From Bacteroidia bacterium (GTDB lineage: Bacteria; Bacteroidota; Bacteroidia; Bacteroidales; UBA932): a stretch of DNA of 29,095 nucleotides. Below, piece after piece: positions 6,697 through 15,053 of this stretch. Below the pieces are notes generated by a model. That model ran no database searches, was not told the origin of the DNA, and saw only the letters and a program-made list of their open reading frames with translations. The stretch is from positions 1-29,095 of the forward strand of contig JAGKTT010000027.1 of NCBI GenBank assembly GCA_021153285.1. Reading direction: 5' to 3'. The first letter of the stretch is position 1; each line of letters starts with the position of its first letter. The position numbers and the translations under genes were made by a program.

Positions 6697-8343
6697 CTAA
6701 AATCCTATTTTGCGCCTTTTCTCTGCTCTGGAGTCCATCGCTTCGCTCTGGCAGTACTCCCTTATCTGCTGCTCTGTAGGCTCGTTCCCGCTCAGTATGA
6801 GTTCCACAGTGCGCTTTCTGGCTATGTTCTCGATCTGTCCTCCGCTCAGGTCGAAGTCCCTTGCCAGCGAGCCGGCAGTCTCATCCGACAGTGCCGGAAT
6901 CATCGACTTCCAGATCTGCTGCTTGGCTTCTGTGCCAGGTCGTTCGAACTCGATCTTGTATATGAACCTTCTCTCGAACGCCTTGTCCAGATTGGAGGTA
7001 AGGTTGGTTGTCGCTATCATGATACCTTCCAGAGTCTCCATCTCCTGAAGGATGATGTTCTGAATGGAGTTCTCCATCTTATCGACCGATCTTTGCGCAC
7101 CCTCCTGACGAATACCGAGCACCGCATCAGCCTCATTGAACAGAAGTATAGGAGCGACTTCCATATCCTTGACATGTTTGCGATAACGGTCGAAGAGGGC
7201 CTTTATATTCTGCTCGCTCTCCCCCACCCAGCAACTCTTGATCTGAGTGACATCCACCATCATCACGTCACGACCAGTAGCTCTTGCAAGCTGATTGACA
7301 GTCTCTGTCTTGCCTGTTCCGGGTGAACCGTAGAACAGGCATGCAAATCCTTTACGCATTCCGTTCTCGCTCAATCTCTGAGTCACCTGATTAAACTGTT
7401 CAGGCTTCAGCAGCTGAGCGAGCCTGTCTATCTGCGATTGGATGTGTGGAGCATAAAACAGTCTTTTCTCGGCAAAAGATGTATATGGAATAAGCGACTT
7501 GTCCTTCTTATCCGTGTTCTTGTCCAGCAGATCCATTTCCGGGAACAGCTCTTCTTTAGCCTTGTCTGTGAAGTGGTAATAATCAGGCTGGCGCATACCA
7601 TCCTCAATTGCCGGTTCGAAGATATTGTTCGTTATCAATGGCGAATTCCCTTGTTTAAAGGACTTCAGAATCCTCTTGACGACTCTTTTGCTGCCTATGA
7701 TATCCTCCCAGTCATGAGTGCCGATGATGTCATCATCCTCGTTTATGAGCCTGTGAGCAAAGATATGAAACAACATCACCTCATGGTCATCCCAATCGAA
7801 AGACGAGGATATCTTACAGTATGGCAGATGTGGATTCGCTTCTACCAGCTTCACCACACTGTCGTAGCGTCTCCAGAATCCGACATCCTCTTCCTCCATG
7901 ATCTTATCGAGCCTTTCGAAGAACTCGTCGAAGGTAAGATTGGTTATAGGCTTCGGCATATAAACGGTATTGCTCCTGAGACAATCTATAACATCAGCCG
8001 GTACCACATAGTACATATCCTCGTTTCTGTCATATTTCTTGATATACCCCTTCTTTACCAATTCGTCAGCAACATTCATAAGAGATAGAATCCTTATGTT
8101 GGAAATCTTGAGCATCTCTGAGAGATCGCTTATCTTTATCCTCCATTTGGGACTGAGTTCCAGAAACAGAGACAGCACCAAGGCTTCCTCCTTCGACATA
8201 AGGAGGACCTTGGACAAGTACTTCAGCGGCTTTTCTGCCTCCTCGTAGAACTTATCCTCGACTCCGTGCTCCTTTGCCAATCTGACTATATCTTCTATAG
8301 ATGAAAGAAGGGTTCTGGGGTTCTTTTGCGGTGTTGTATCCAT
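6697..8343 (-). CDS. Winged-helix plus AAA+ ATPase
   Basis: A 548-residue protein. Residues about 50-115 look like a winged helix (LSEMLKISNIRILSLMNVADELVKKGYI, then a wing). Residues about 330-520 are a classic AAA+ module: Walker A GSPGTGKT at 339-346, Walker B ILLFNEAD at 399-406 (Asn where Asp is usual, the pattern of a SpoVK/Ycf46-like group), sensor TTN and an arginine-finger region FERRF. It should remodel a protein or nucleoprotein partner at the expense of ATP. The start at 8343 (MDTTPQKN) is set by the promoter box at 8364-8372, only about 20 nt upstream; a longer frame exists but would begin upstream of that box. It heads the operon that ends with the STAS-like gene and carries a CTGCC-class promoter. 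Confidence 0.8.
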   Translation of the reverse strand: MDTTPQKNPRTLLSSIEDIVRLAKEHGVEDKFYEEAEKPLKYLSKVLLMSKEEALVLSLFLELSPKWRIKISDLSEMLKISNIRILSLMNVADELVKKGYIKKYDRNEDMYYVVPADVIDCLRSNTVYMPKPITNLTFDEFFERLDKIMEEEDVGFWRRYDSVVKLVEANPHLPYCKISSSFDWDDHEVMLFHIFAHRLINEDDDIIGTHDWEDIIGSKRVVKRILKSFKQGNSPLITNNIFEPAIEDGMRQPDYYHFTDKAKEELFPEMDLLDKNTDKKDKSLIPYTSFAEKRLFYAPHIQSQIDRLAQLLKPEQFNQVTQRLSENGMRKGFACLFYGSPGTGKTETVNQLARATGRDVMMVDVTQIKSCWVGESEQNIKALFDRYRKHVKDMEVAPILLFNEADAVLGIRQEGAQRSVDKMENSIQNIILQEMETLEGIMIATTNLTSNLDKAFERRFIYKIEFERPGTEAKQQIWKSMIPALSDETAGSLARDFDLSGGQIENIARKRTVELILSGNEPTEQQIREYCQSEAMDSRAEKRRKIGF

Positions 8344-8363
8344 GGCTTTATCCTTTTGATGCT

Positions 8364-8399
8364 GCAAAGGTATCCTGCTACTCTGTAAAAATGTGGCAG
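8364..8399 (-). promoter_or_regulatory. CTGCC-class promoter A (AAA operon)
   Basis: On the minus strand CTGCCACATTTTT begins at 8399 and the -7 box TACCTTTGC begins 27 nt downstream (8372-8364), 20 nt before the ATG. It forms a divergent, inverted pair with promoter B. Confidence 0.75.
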
Positions 8400-8437
8400 T
8401 GAAATTTTTCTGGCAATTTTTATGAGAAATTTCTTCA

Positions 8438-8473
8438 CTGCCGGAATTTTGCGCTGAAGCATCATTACTTTGC
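8438..8473 (+). promoter_or_regulatory. CTGCC-class promoter B (exonuclease/PLD operon)
   Basis: CTGCCGGAATTTT begins at 8438 and TTACTTTGC at 8465, again 27 nt apart. The leader to the first ATG is longer than for the other promoters (about 70 nt), and a second possible -7 box, TATTTTTG, lies at 8514-8521. Confidence 0.7.
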
Positions 8474-8545
8474 ATCAGAATTCAATGACGAATCAACATT
8501 CAGGATAATTGACTATTTTTGTATAGTCGTAAAGCAATAAACATT

Positions 8546-8779
8546 ATGGCACTATTCAGAATTACAGTGAAGCAATCCAGAAGCATCAATGGAGTGCGCC
8601 TGGAAAAAGGAATGACGGTAGAGGTCGCAAAGGGCACTTCTGTGGCAACGCCTACAGATGTGTTTGGCACTATTGACGGAAAGAAGCTCGTGGCAAATGC
8701 CTTCATGGTCAAATATGGCATAGACGTAGTCAAGGCCAATGCGATAAGCAGGCTTTACATGGACTGTGAGAAGTTGTAG
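8546..8779 (+). CDS. Small beta-rich protein (77 aa)
   Basis: A 77-residue protein starting at ATG 8546: MALFRITVKQSRSINGVRLE, then KGMTVEVAKGTSVATP, an Asp/Gly turn and a C-terminal helix KANAISRLYMD. The strand-turn-strand outline with a hydrophobic core suggests a small beta barrel. Short Bacteroidota proteins of this kind exist (I think of DUF6140, but am not certain). It has no signal or membrane segment. It is first in an operon with the DEDDh exonuclease, 7 nt downstream, under promoter B. It may be a structural or nucleic-acid-binding partner of the exonuclease; that is inference from position only. Confidence 0.65.
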   Translation: MALFRITVKQSRSINGVRLEKGMTVEVAKGTSVATPTDVFGTIDGKKLVANAFMVKYGIDVVKANAISRLYMDCEKL

Positions 8780-8786
8780 AATCGCA

Positions 8787-9326
8787 ATGCAGGATTTCAT
8801 AGCAATAGATTTCGAGACAGCCAACGAGTGTGCTTCCAGCGTATGCAGCATCGGTGCTGTCCTGGTTCGTAACGGGGAGATTGTAAAGACATTCTACAGT
8901 CTCATCAGACCCGAGCCGGATTATTATAAATGGTTCTGCCAGCAGGTACATGGACTGGGACATGAAGATACCGATGATGCGGATGTCTTTCCCTATGTCT
9001 GGCGGAGAATGGAAAAGGAACTGCTTGAAGATGTTCAGATCCTGTCTGAGGATACTGAAGGATGTGAAGATGCCGTTCCGCTCGTAGCACACAATGCAGG
9101 ATTTGACTCAAGATGTCTTAGAGAAGTATTCCAGTGCTACAGGATGGATTATCCGGAGTTCGTGTTCCACGACACCTTGGCGGCAGCAAGAAGACATTTC
9201 TGCGGCACTCTTGAGAATCATCAGCTTCAGACTGTCGCTGCGGCATGCGGTTATGACCTTACCGATCACCATTATGCACTTGCGGATGCAGAGGCTTGTG
9301 CATGGATAGCCAGGGAGATATTATAA
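8787..9326 (+). CDS. DEDDh 3'-5' exonuclease (DnaQ-like)
   Basis: A 179-residue single-domain exonuclease that should remove nucleotides from 3' ends using two metal ions. All motifs are visible: Exo I IDFET (D8, E10), Exo II AHNAGFD (101-107, catalytic D107) and Exo III HHYALADAEA (H162, D167), which makes it the DEDDh subgroup of DnaQ/ribonuclease T-like enzymes. The length is normal for a stand-alone domain. The ATG at 8787 is used because it begins right at the fold (MQDFIAIDFET). It lies 7 nt after the small protein gene and 1 nt before the next gene, so the operon is tight. Together with the downstream PLD-type nuclease it suggests DNA or RNA processing in a defence or repair context. 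Confidence 0.9.
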   Translation: MQDFIAIDFETANECASSVCSIGAVLVRNGEIVKTFYSLIRPEPDYYKWFCQQVHGLGHEDTDDADVFPYVWRRMEKELLEDVQILSEDTEGCEDAVPLVAHNAGFDSRCLREVFQCYRMDYPEFVFHDTLAAARRHFCGTLENHQLQTVAAACGYDLTDHHYALADAEACAWIAREIL

Positions 9327-9327
9327 T

Positions 9328-9612
9328 ATGGAAGATATACAGGAATTAATACAAAGTATATCTGAGGATCTCATACAGACGGCCGTGCAGGTGAAGAAGG
9401 CATTGATTAAGGCCGAGAATTTTCAGGACTCCGTTGGGAAATCTTCCGAAAGATATGATGAGGACGACTTCACCAATTACATCAACGCTCACCAGTATGT
9501 CATTGATGACCTCAAGCAGGCTTTGAGATGTCTTTCTGGTGCTCAGATGCAGTGCCGCTGCATCGTAGAGGATAGACATTCAGTAGAACAGAAATACGGT
9601 AGAATCAACTGA
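9328..9612 (+). CDS. Small helical protein (94 aa)
   Basis: A 94-residue, almost entirely helical protein: MEDIQELIQSISEDLIQTAV, then a charged linker with SSERYDEDDF, then a second long helix (YVIDDLKQALRCLSGAQMQC). Heptad-like spacing suggests a coiled-coil dimer. It starts 1 nt after the exonuclease stop and ends 2 nt before the PLD gene, so it is translationally coupled to both and is a likely protein partner. I do not recognise a family. Confidence 0.6.
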   Translation: MEDIQELIQSISEDLIQTAVQVKKALIKAENFQDSVGKSSERYDEDDFTNYINAHQYVIDDLKQALRCLSGAQMQCRCIVEDRHSVEQKYGRIN

Positions 9613-9614
9613 AT

Positions 9615-10133
9615 ATGGCGACTCAGTACATAAAGGACAGTGACCACTACAACAAGGTGCTCTCCAAGGTGGCTTCAGTAAAGCATACCTTGTGGATAGG
9701 AACGGCAGACATCAAGGATCTGCACGTAAAGGTTGGCTCAGACAGCGAGCCTTTCCTGTCTGTACTTGACAGGCTCATCAGAAAAGGAGTGAGCGTTCGT
9801 CTGATACACGCGAAGGAACCAGGGCCGATCTTCCGCGAGGAGTTTGACCGCTTCCCTGCCCTCATTTCAGGTCTTGAGCGTGCCTTGTGTCCCAGAGTTC
9901 ATTTCAAGATGATGATCTTTGACATGAAGGAGGCCTATGTAGGATCAGCCAATCTTACCGGCGCGGGCATCGGAATGAAAAGCAGCCTCAAGCGCAATTT
10001 CGAGGCTGGAATACTCTCGGATGATCCGCAGATAGTCGATGGAGCCATAGAACACTTCGATTCAGTTTGGGCAGGATTCCATTGCGCAGACTGCTCGCGT
10101 AAGAAGTTCTGCGGTGATCCTATCGTGAAATGA
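9615..10133 (+). CDS. PLD-superfamily nuclease-like protein
   Basis: A 172-residue protein with a single phospholipase D-type HKD motif: H96-x-K98-x4-D103 (VHFKMMIFD) followed by GSANLTG (110-116) and E130 in the C-terminal strand. Single-motif members (Nuc/BfiI type) act as dimers, forming one active site from two chains, and cleave phosphodiester bonds in DNA. The C-terminus adds a Cys cluster, C157-x2-C160-x5-C166, possibly a metal site. It is the last gene of the promoter B operon. In this setting it probably acts on nucleic acid; lipid hydrolysis is unlikely in view of its neighbours and lack of export signals. Confidence 0.8.
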   Translation: MATQYIKDSDHYNKVLSKVASVKHTLWIGTADIKDLHVKVGSDSEPFLSVLDRLIRKGVSVRLIHAKEPGPIFREEFDRFPALISGLERALCPRVHFKMMIFDMKEAYVGSANLTGAGIGMKSSLKRNFEAGILSDDPQIVDGAIEHFDSVWAGFHCADCSRKKFCGDPIVK

Positions 10134-10177
10134 TAAATCCGCTCTAACTTTTATTGAAATTGTAAATTATTTCGCCT

Positions 10178-10215
10178 CACTGTCACTATTTGGCAGTGGG
10201 GCAATTTACTTTTGC
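10178..10215 (+). promoter_or_regulatory. CTGCC-class promoter C (MoxR-VWA operon)
   Basis: CTGTCACTATTTG begins at 10180 and the -7 box TACTTTTGC at 10207, 27 nt apart. An inverted half-site, TGGCAGTG (10191-10198), pairs with CACTGTCA (10178-10185), with one mismatch, so this copy contains a compact dyad. Confidence 0.75.
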
Positions 10216-10239
10216 ACCATAATCTTAGAAAGTCCATAT

Positions 10240-10956
10240 ATGACACGTTTGAGTGGTGCATCAATAACAAAAATAGTCAAACATGCTTATGAGGCAGCTG
10301 ACAGTAGATTTAGTCTCAGGCTAAATGAGGCTTGTTTTGATTCAGAGGTAGTAAAGAATCCTATAAAGGCCTACCGAGATGAATTTATGGACATTCTTAT
10401 AAAAGACTTATATCGTATCAGGAAGATAAAAGAAGAAGATAAAGATGTCAACTTCAAGTATTTACTTGAATGCCTAAGGGGATCTGGTGTGAAAGAGTGT
10501 TCCGTAACCACTCCACCATTATGTCTGAACGTTATGTATCAGGACCTGAAAATAGGATTCATGTATTCTTATGCCGGAACATTCTTCATCATAGAAGATT
10601 CCCAATATAAGGTCAAGGGGTGGAATGCCGGACTGATTGATATTCTTGAAACCATCTACAATGAATGTAACAATGATAATATCTCCCAAAGAGTTAATGA
10701 ATTGACCTTGAAACATAAGAAGATAGAACAGATTGATAAAATTATAACGACCACTTCCAATAAGATGATATTGGAAACATTCAAGGATATTAGTTCATAT
10801 ATAAGTCACAATTGCGTGGTAAGCGTAAACACTGTATATGTTAATATCCAATTTAAAGATCTGGAGAAACTACGATTTTCCTGTAAGTTTGAAGAACTGG
10901 AAAATTATCTTCAACTGATCAAAATGAAAATAACTGAATACTTCAATGGGCAGTGA
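10240..10956 (+). CDS. Hypothetical protein (238 aa), first gene of MoxR-VWA operon
   Basis: A soluble 238-residue protein, MTRLSGASITKIVKHAY to ITEYFNGQ. The N-terminal half is helical and charged (RIRKIKEEDKDVNFKYLLE). The middle has strands (CLNVMYQDLKIGFMYSYAGTFFIIED), and the end is a long helix with KKIEQIDKIITTTSNKM and a final alpha/beta unit. No known motif is visible. It is AT-richer than the downstream genes and directly follows promoter C (24 nt from the -7 box to the ATG), 31 nt before the MoxR gene. In overall size and in its C-terminal strand-strand-helix layout it resembles the 13156-13899 protein of the same operon, so the two might be distant relatives. Function unknown. Confidence 0.7.
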   Translation: MTRLSGASITKIVKHAYEAADSRFSLRLNEACFDSEVVKNPIKAYRDEFMDILIKDLYRIRKIKEEDKDVNFKYLLECLRGSGVKECSVTTPPLCLNVMYQDLKIGFMYSYAGTFFIIEDSQYKVKGWNAGLIDILETIYNECNNDNISQRVNELTLKHKKIEQIDKIITTTSNKMILETFKDISSYISHNCVVSVNTVYVNIQFKDLEKLRFSCKFEELENYLQLIKMKITEYFNGQ

Positions 10957-10987
10957 TATTCTTAAATATGAATAAGAGAGAATTATT

Positions 10988-12073
10988 ATGAGCAATATTT
11001 CAGTAAGCATCACAGAGCTGAAGCAGCTGCTTGATGGAACCCCAGCTTCACACAACATAATGTTGGTGGGTAATCACGGTATCGGTAAGTCAGAGATCCT
11101 TTCAGAACACTTCGGACAAACGGGAATGCCAGTTGTCGCATTGTTTCTAGGCCAGATGAGTGATCCTGGAGACCTCTTAGGTTTACCTTGCAAGAATGAC
11201 AAAACCGGGAAAACTGATTTTATGCCACCATATTGGTTTCCGGTTGATGGCAAACCTATAGTCCTTTTCCTGGATGAACTTAACCGTGCCCGTCCAGAGA
11301 TTCTTCAGACCGTGATGGATCTCGCTCTGAACCGTAAACTAGCGGGCAGATTACTACCTGAAGGCAGTCGTATCATAAGTGCAGTGAATGCAGGTGATCA
11401 GTATCAGCTTACTGACCTTGACCCTGCACTGGTTTCACGATTTAACATAGTCAACTTCAAGCCTACAGCTGAAGAATGGCTCTTATGGGCACGCAAAGTA
11501 AATCTTGATGCAAGGGTGATAGGATTCATTGATGAGAACAGGCTATGGCTAGATAAGGATCCTGACATGAAGGAAGGTGCTGATACGGGACTTGATAAGA
11601 CTCCTGACAGACGAGCATGGAAACGTGTGTCGGATGTGATTTCTGAAAAGGAGGGACTAAAAGAAATAGATACAAAGATTATCTCCAGCATAGTGGGGCC
11701 TAAGGCAGCATCTGCGTTTATTCAGAATGCAGCCACAAGGAAGATACTTTCTGGAAGAGATATTCTTGCCGGATATAACAAGGCAAAGATTAGAAACACC
11801 TTGGCTGGATATGCTATCCATCAGTTATCTGTAGTGAATGAGGGTATCTACAGACATCTGGAAGTGGAGAATGTACAGGATAAAGACCTGAAGATGTACT
11901 CAGACAACCTGATGTCCTATTTCGAGTATCTTACAAAAAACTGCAAGGAAGCTGCCGCACACTTTGCTAACATATATGTCCAACAGACATATCCGGAAGC
12001 CATCGGATTCATCGCGACCAAATGCCCGATGTTGGTCATGATGCTTGTATCATATGTCAAAAGTATAAAGTAA
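10988..12073 (+). CDS. MoxR-type AAA+ ATPase
   Basis: A 361-residue ATPase of the MoxR group. Visible are Walker A GNHGIGKS (28-35), Walker B IVLFLDELNRA (91-101, D96 E97), sensor 1 SAVNAGDQY (N134) and an arginine finger, ALVSRFN (R151). The sequence GDLLGLP between the Walker motifs and the AEEWLLWA start of the lid domain are typical. MoxR ATPases work as hexamers with a VWA partner to insert metals, remodel complexes or regulate effectors. The next gene, 1 nt downstream, encodes exactly such a VWA protein, so the pair probably forms the working chaperone of this operon, which also carries a zinc peptidase. There is no own promoter; transcription comes from promoter C. Confidence 0.85.
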   Translation: MSNISVSITELKQLLDGTPASHNIMLVGNHGIGKSEILSEHFGQTGMPVVALFLGQMSDPGDLLGLPCKNDKTGKTDFMPPYWFPVDGKPIVLFLDELNRARPEILQTVMDLALNRKLAGRLLPEGSRIISAVNAGDQYQLTDLDPALVSRFNIVNFKPTAEEWLLWARKVNLDARVIGFIDENRLWLDKDPDMKEGADTGLDKTPDRRAWKRVSDVISEKEGLKEIDTKIISSIVGPKAASAFIQNAATRKILSGRDILAGYNKAKIRNTLAGYAIHQLSVVNEGIYRHLEVENVQDKDLKMYSDNLMSYFEYLTKNCKEAAAHFANIYVQQTYPEAIGFIATKCPMLVMMLVSYVKSIK

Positions 12074-12074
12074 A

Positions 12075-13154
12075 ATGCAAGACAGGATATCACATATTCT
12101 GGAGCAATGGTTCATCATAGAGCCTCCCCTCTTTCAGGTTCTCTATCTTCATGAACTGGTTCCGAACGCTCAGATGAAGTGTCCGCTCAGGAGTGGTAAG
12201 AAAAGGCTCGAATATAATCCCTCGATTGTCAAAGAAATGACAGACTCTGGTCTGGAAGAGTCACTTCGAGCAGAAGCAATCCGGATTCTTTTGAAACACC
12301 CTTACGAGAGAAGACCAGAAGGAAGCACACAGAAATCAATTGGGCTCGCAAGTAACATCGTGATTGGTGACAACTATTCCCACGCCAGATTCAAGATTGA
12401 GACTCCGGTTGATTACAACCTGAAAAAAGGAATGAACTACGAGTGGTATGCAAGAGAGGTGGAAAAGCAGACAGCCGGAACAATGACACATTATGATTTG
12501 GCTGAACTGTGGGATGAGGATGAACTGACAGTGCAGATGATCAATGGAGTCATTGCATCAACTAAATCTTGGGGCTCACTCTCAGGAACATTGGCTGAGA
12601 CTATTATGGCTTCTCTCAAAGCTAAAATCAACTGGAGGAACACCTTTGCAGGTTTTCGTTCAAGCATAATTTCCTCAAAGAGAAAACTTACAAGGATGCG
12701 TCCCAACAGGAGAACAGGGTTTGATAATATGGGAAGCATACGGAAGTTCGACACAAAATTACTTGTCGCAGTCGATGTCTCGGGCTCAATTTCATCGGAG
12801 AGTCTAATGTACTTCTATGGTGTCATTAACAGTGCGTTCAGATATGGTTTTGAGTCCATTGATGTCATACAGTTTGATTGTGGAATCAGTTTGGTTAAAA
12901 GCTTAAAGAAGATCGTTAAAGAAGTTGATGTATTTGGAAGAGGAGGAACCTCTTTTCAGGAACCGATAGACTATGCTCATGAGAACGGCTACGACGGTCT
13001 TATCATACTTACGGATGGTTATGCACCAGCACCTGACATACCTGAAGGCTTCAAGGCGGGCATTCTTTGGGTATGTGAGAATGAGGACTGCCTTAACCAT
13101 CATAAACACTGGATGGAGAAATCTGGTAGAACTTGTGTAATGCAGATATGTTGA
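12075..13154 (+). CDS. VWA-domain protein with metallopeptidase-like N-terminus
   Basis: A 359-residue protein. The C-terminal half is a VWA domain with a complete MIDAS: D-V-S-G-S at 234-238, Thr in GGTSF (292) and Asp in LTDG (314). The N-terminal half (ILLKHPYERRPEG, then GDNYSHARFKI) resembles the degenerate peptidase-like domain of DUF2201 proteins, without an HExxH site. VWA-MoxR pairs such as RavA-ViaA work as chaperones, and Aravind and co-workers placed other vWA-MoxR sets in NTP-dependent conflict systems. It overlaps no gene but is only 1 nt from MoxR and 1 nt from the following gene, so the three are made together. The C-terminus has Cys and His residues (CENEDCLNHHKHW) of unknown use. 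Confidence 0.8.
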   Translation: MQDRISHILEQWFIIEPPLFQVLYLHELVPNAQMKCPLRSGKKRLEYNPSIVKEMTDSGLEESLRAEAIRILLKHPYERRPEGSTQKSIGLASNIVIGDNYSHARFKIETPVDYNLKKGMNYEWYAREVEKQTAGTMTHYDLAELWDEDELTVQMINGVIASTKSWGSLSGTLAETIMASLKAKINWRNTFAGFRSSIISSKRKLTRMRPNRRTGFDNMGSIRKFDTKLLVAVDVSGSISSESLMYFYGVINSAFRYGFESIDVIQFDCGISLVKSLKKIVKEVDVFGRGGTSFQEPIDYAHENGYDGLIILTDGYAPAPDIPEGFKAGILWVCENEDCLNHHKHWMEKSGRTCVMQIC

Positions 13155-13155
13155 C

Positions 13156-13899
13156 ATGGATATAAAAGGGGTTGCAAAATTAGCATTTGATAGAATCATG
13201 AAATATAATCGAATATATTTCTCTTCTCAAAAATGTATTGATTTTATAAAGGGTTTACCAAAAGGTAATATTTTACTAACTTTAATCCGTGCGTTTTGGA
13301 ATGAAGTATTGGCTCTAACTGAAGAAATGCGATGGCCAGAGTATGCTTATGACCGGTCATATGTAGATAACGTATTACATCTTCTGAAGGAACAGGATGT
13401 CGATATTTCATATAGAGACTATCCCGGTGGAGGAATCACCACATACTTCAATTTCAAAAATGTAAGTGTATATATGTACCAAAGTATGAATTCTGACAAA
13501 TATTATATCCTCTATAATGCTATTTGTTATCCACAATCCCGTTTGTCTCCTGTGGAATTAGTTGATTTCATGTTCATATTAGACGGCTATATGGAACAGT
13601 TTTTATCGGCAGTGGAAGAATTTGAGCTGTCGTCACAGAAAATACTTAAATCCAACAACATACTATTGTCAGCGGCAGAGTCAGTAATCAAGACAGTTGA
13701 ATTACCAGATGGAATCTCTGTTAAAGTCTCTATTGACAGTAAGGGCAGGATACTGTGCATCGCCACAAAGCAAGGTTCTCCTCCATATCACAAAACTTGT
13801 CGTTCTGATTTGATGGGACTGCCGCATGCAGTGGAAAAGGCTGTCAGAAAGGTCACAGCTTACAGATTTACAGGATATATTGAAGATATTGACAACTGA
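13156..13899 (+). CDS. Hypothetical protein (247 aa) in MoxR-VWA operon
   Basis: A soluble 247-residue protein. The N-terminal half is helical, with aromatic clusters (IYFSSQKCIDFI, RAFWNEVLALTEEMRWPEYAY). The middle has strands and a Gly-rich turn (YRDYPGGGITTYFNF). The end holds a strand pair and helix (GISVKVSIDSKGRILCIATK, then HAVEKAVRKV). I see no catalytic signature. It begins 1 nt after the VWA stop, so it is translationally coupled and probably a dedicated partner, perhaps an adaptor that presents a target to MoxR-VWA. Base composition is more AT-rich than the neighbouring peptidase gene. Unknown family. Confidence 0.7.
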   Translation: MDIKGVAKLAFDRIMKYNRIYFSSQKCIDFIKGLPKGNILLTLIRAFWNEVLALTEEMRWPEYAYDRSYVDNVLHLLKEQDVDISYRDYPGGGITTYFNFKNVSVYMYQSMNSDKYYILYNAICYPQSRLSPVELVDFMFILDGYMEQFLSAVEEFELSSQKILKSNNILLSAAESVIKTVELPDGISVKVSIDSKGRILCIATKQGSPPYHKTCRSDLMGLPHAVEKAVRKVTAYRFTGYIEDIDN

Positions 13900-13906
13900 A
13901 TGAATT

Positions 13907-14209
13907 ATGGATATAGATAAACTGATAGAAAAGACACAAAGTTATCGTCAATTGCGTTCAGAGATAATATCTGAAATACAGCAGATAGTAAGTAAGGCGA
14001 AAGTCATCAATGAAATAGTATACTCTGTTGCTGCTACAGAAGAGAATATTGATATGTCTGAAGTTTTAATGGATAATGAAATTAATTATCTATCTGACAT
14101 TGATGAGGATACCTGTTATGACCTTTGTCATTACTTCGATGAGCTATTGGAACTGAAATACAAGTTAGATTCTGTTGAAGCCTATATATCACAAGAATAC
14201 ATAAAATAA
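13907..14209 (+). CDS. Small acidic helical protein (100 aa)
   Basis: A 100-residue, strongly acidic, helical protein (MDIDKLIEKTQSYRQLRSEI, then VAATEENIDMSEVLMDNEIN, then ELLELKYKLDSVEAYIS). Its overall style, a helix, an acidic insert and a second helix, resembles the first 70 residues of the next gene product and the 94-residue protein at 9328-9612. It is 7 nt from the upstream stop and 11 nt from the next start, in the promoter C operon. It may be an adaptor or inhibitor of the adjacent peptidase; that is speculation. No family recognised. Confidence 0.6.
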   Translation: MDIDKLIEKTQSYRQLRSEIISEIQQIVSKAKVINEIVYSVAATEENIDMSEVLMDNEINYLSDIDEDTCYDLCHYFDELLELKYKLDSVEAYISQEYIK

Positions 14210-14220
14210 AACCTATCCAT

Positions 14221-15027
14221 ATGGACGCAGGAACAAAAGAAATGATTCAGGGAATCATTGATCAGGCAAAGAAGCTGGAAGGACTCATGAAGGAGCTCGA
14301 TTCTCCGCTCAATGATGTACAGAAGAGGAATCTTGATAGTGAGATGATTCATATCGACTCTGCATTGTGTTGTGCCGAATGCATATACAGCGTGGTGACT
14401 CGTATAGATGATGCCCTACATCATCCTGAGGAGTATTCAGAACCTGAACCAACACCACCATATGATGGATCTGCTGAATCTGTTTACAACAGATTATGCG
14501 AGATCAGGAAGGAATGGAAGGATATTTTCTTTTCGGACTCAATCGATAAAAGGAAGCATGCATTCTTAGCCGCTCATGTATGCTTCTCTCAATGGACAAA
14601 TGAGATATTCATCTATACAGAATATCTGGGAAGAAAGTACGGCCTTCTGCCATCAGAGGTTCGGATCGGCAGCGACAGAATGGTGGATCTGGGTGTATAT
14701 AATCCCAGATTCAACAGAGTATCATATAACAGGCGACTTGTGCAAGACCCTTCATACGCATTGATTACTGTGATCCATGAGCTATGTCATGTACGCCATC
14801 CGACTCACAGCAGAGAGTTCTGGAAGTTATATGAAGATGTCTGCATCTCCGAAGGAATCCTTCTGGACAGGGTGCTTGGTAATCATAAGAGCCTGCGCGA
14901 ACTTAAGATCGAGGATATCCCTTACAGATGGAAACCGGAGATTGATTACTTCACAAGCAACATGCAGATTACGATAGACAAGAGTATCAGGGCTTCAAGA
15001 TACAGTTCGAAATCCTTTACAGAGTAA
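14221..15027 (+). CDS. DUF45/YgjP-like zinc metallopeptidase
   Basis: A 268-residue protein. Residues 1-70 form a helical, acidic N-terminal domain. Residues about 130-235 are a zincin domain of the DUF45/YgjP (M48-like) type: HELCH at 186-190 supplies two zinc ligands and the catalytic Glu187, and HPTHSREFW (193-201) supplies the third ligand, probably His196, in the usual HS-x-x-FW context. It is likely a cytoplasmic protease. As the last gene of the operon with MoxR and VWA, it could be the executioner whose activity or access to substrate is gated by that ATPase. A strong bidirectional terminator follows its stop codon. Confidence 0.8.
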   Translation: MDAGTKEMIQGIIDQAKKLEGLMKELDSPLNDVQKRNLDSEMIHIDSALCCAECIYSVVTRIDDALHHPEEYSEPEPTPPYDGSAESVYNRLCEIRKEWKDIFFSDSIDKRKHAFLAAHVCFSQWTNEIFIYTEYLGRKYGLLPSEVRIGSDRMVDLGVYNPRFNRVSYNRRLVQDPSYALITVIHELCHVRHPTHSREFWKLYEDVCISEGILLDRVLGNHKSLRELKIEDIPYRWKPEIDYFTSNMQITIDKSIRASRYSSKSFTE

Positions 15028-15053
15028 GAGGTGGCCGTGATTGGCCACCTCTT
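15026..15053. terminator. Bidirectional terminator between convergent operons
   Basis: AAGAGGTGGCC (15026-15036) and GGCCACCTCTT (15043-15053) form an 11-bp perfect stem around GTGATT. It overlaps the stop codon of the peptidase gene and ends just before the stop of the opposite 15054-16118 gene, so it serves both. Confidence 0.8.
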
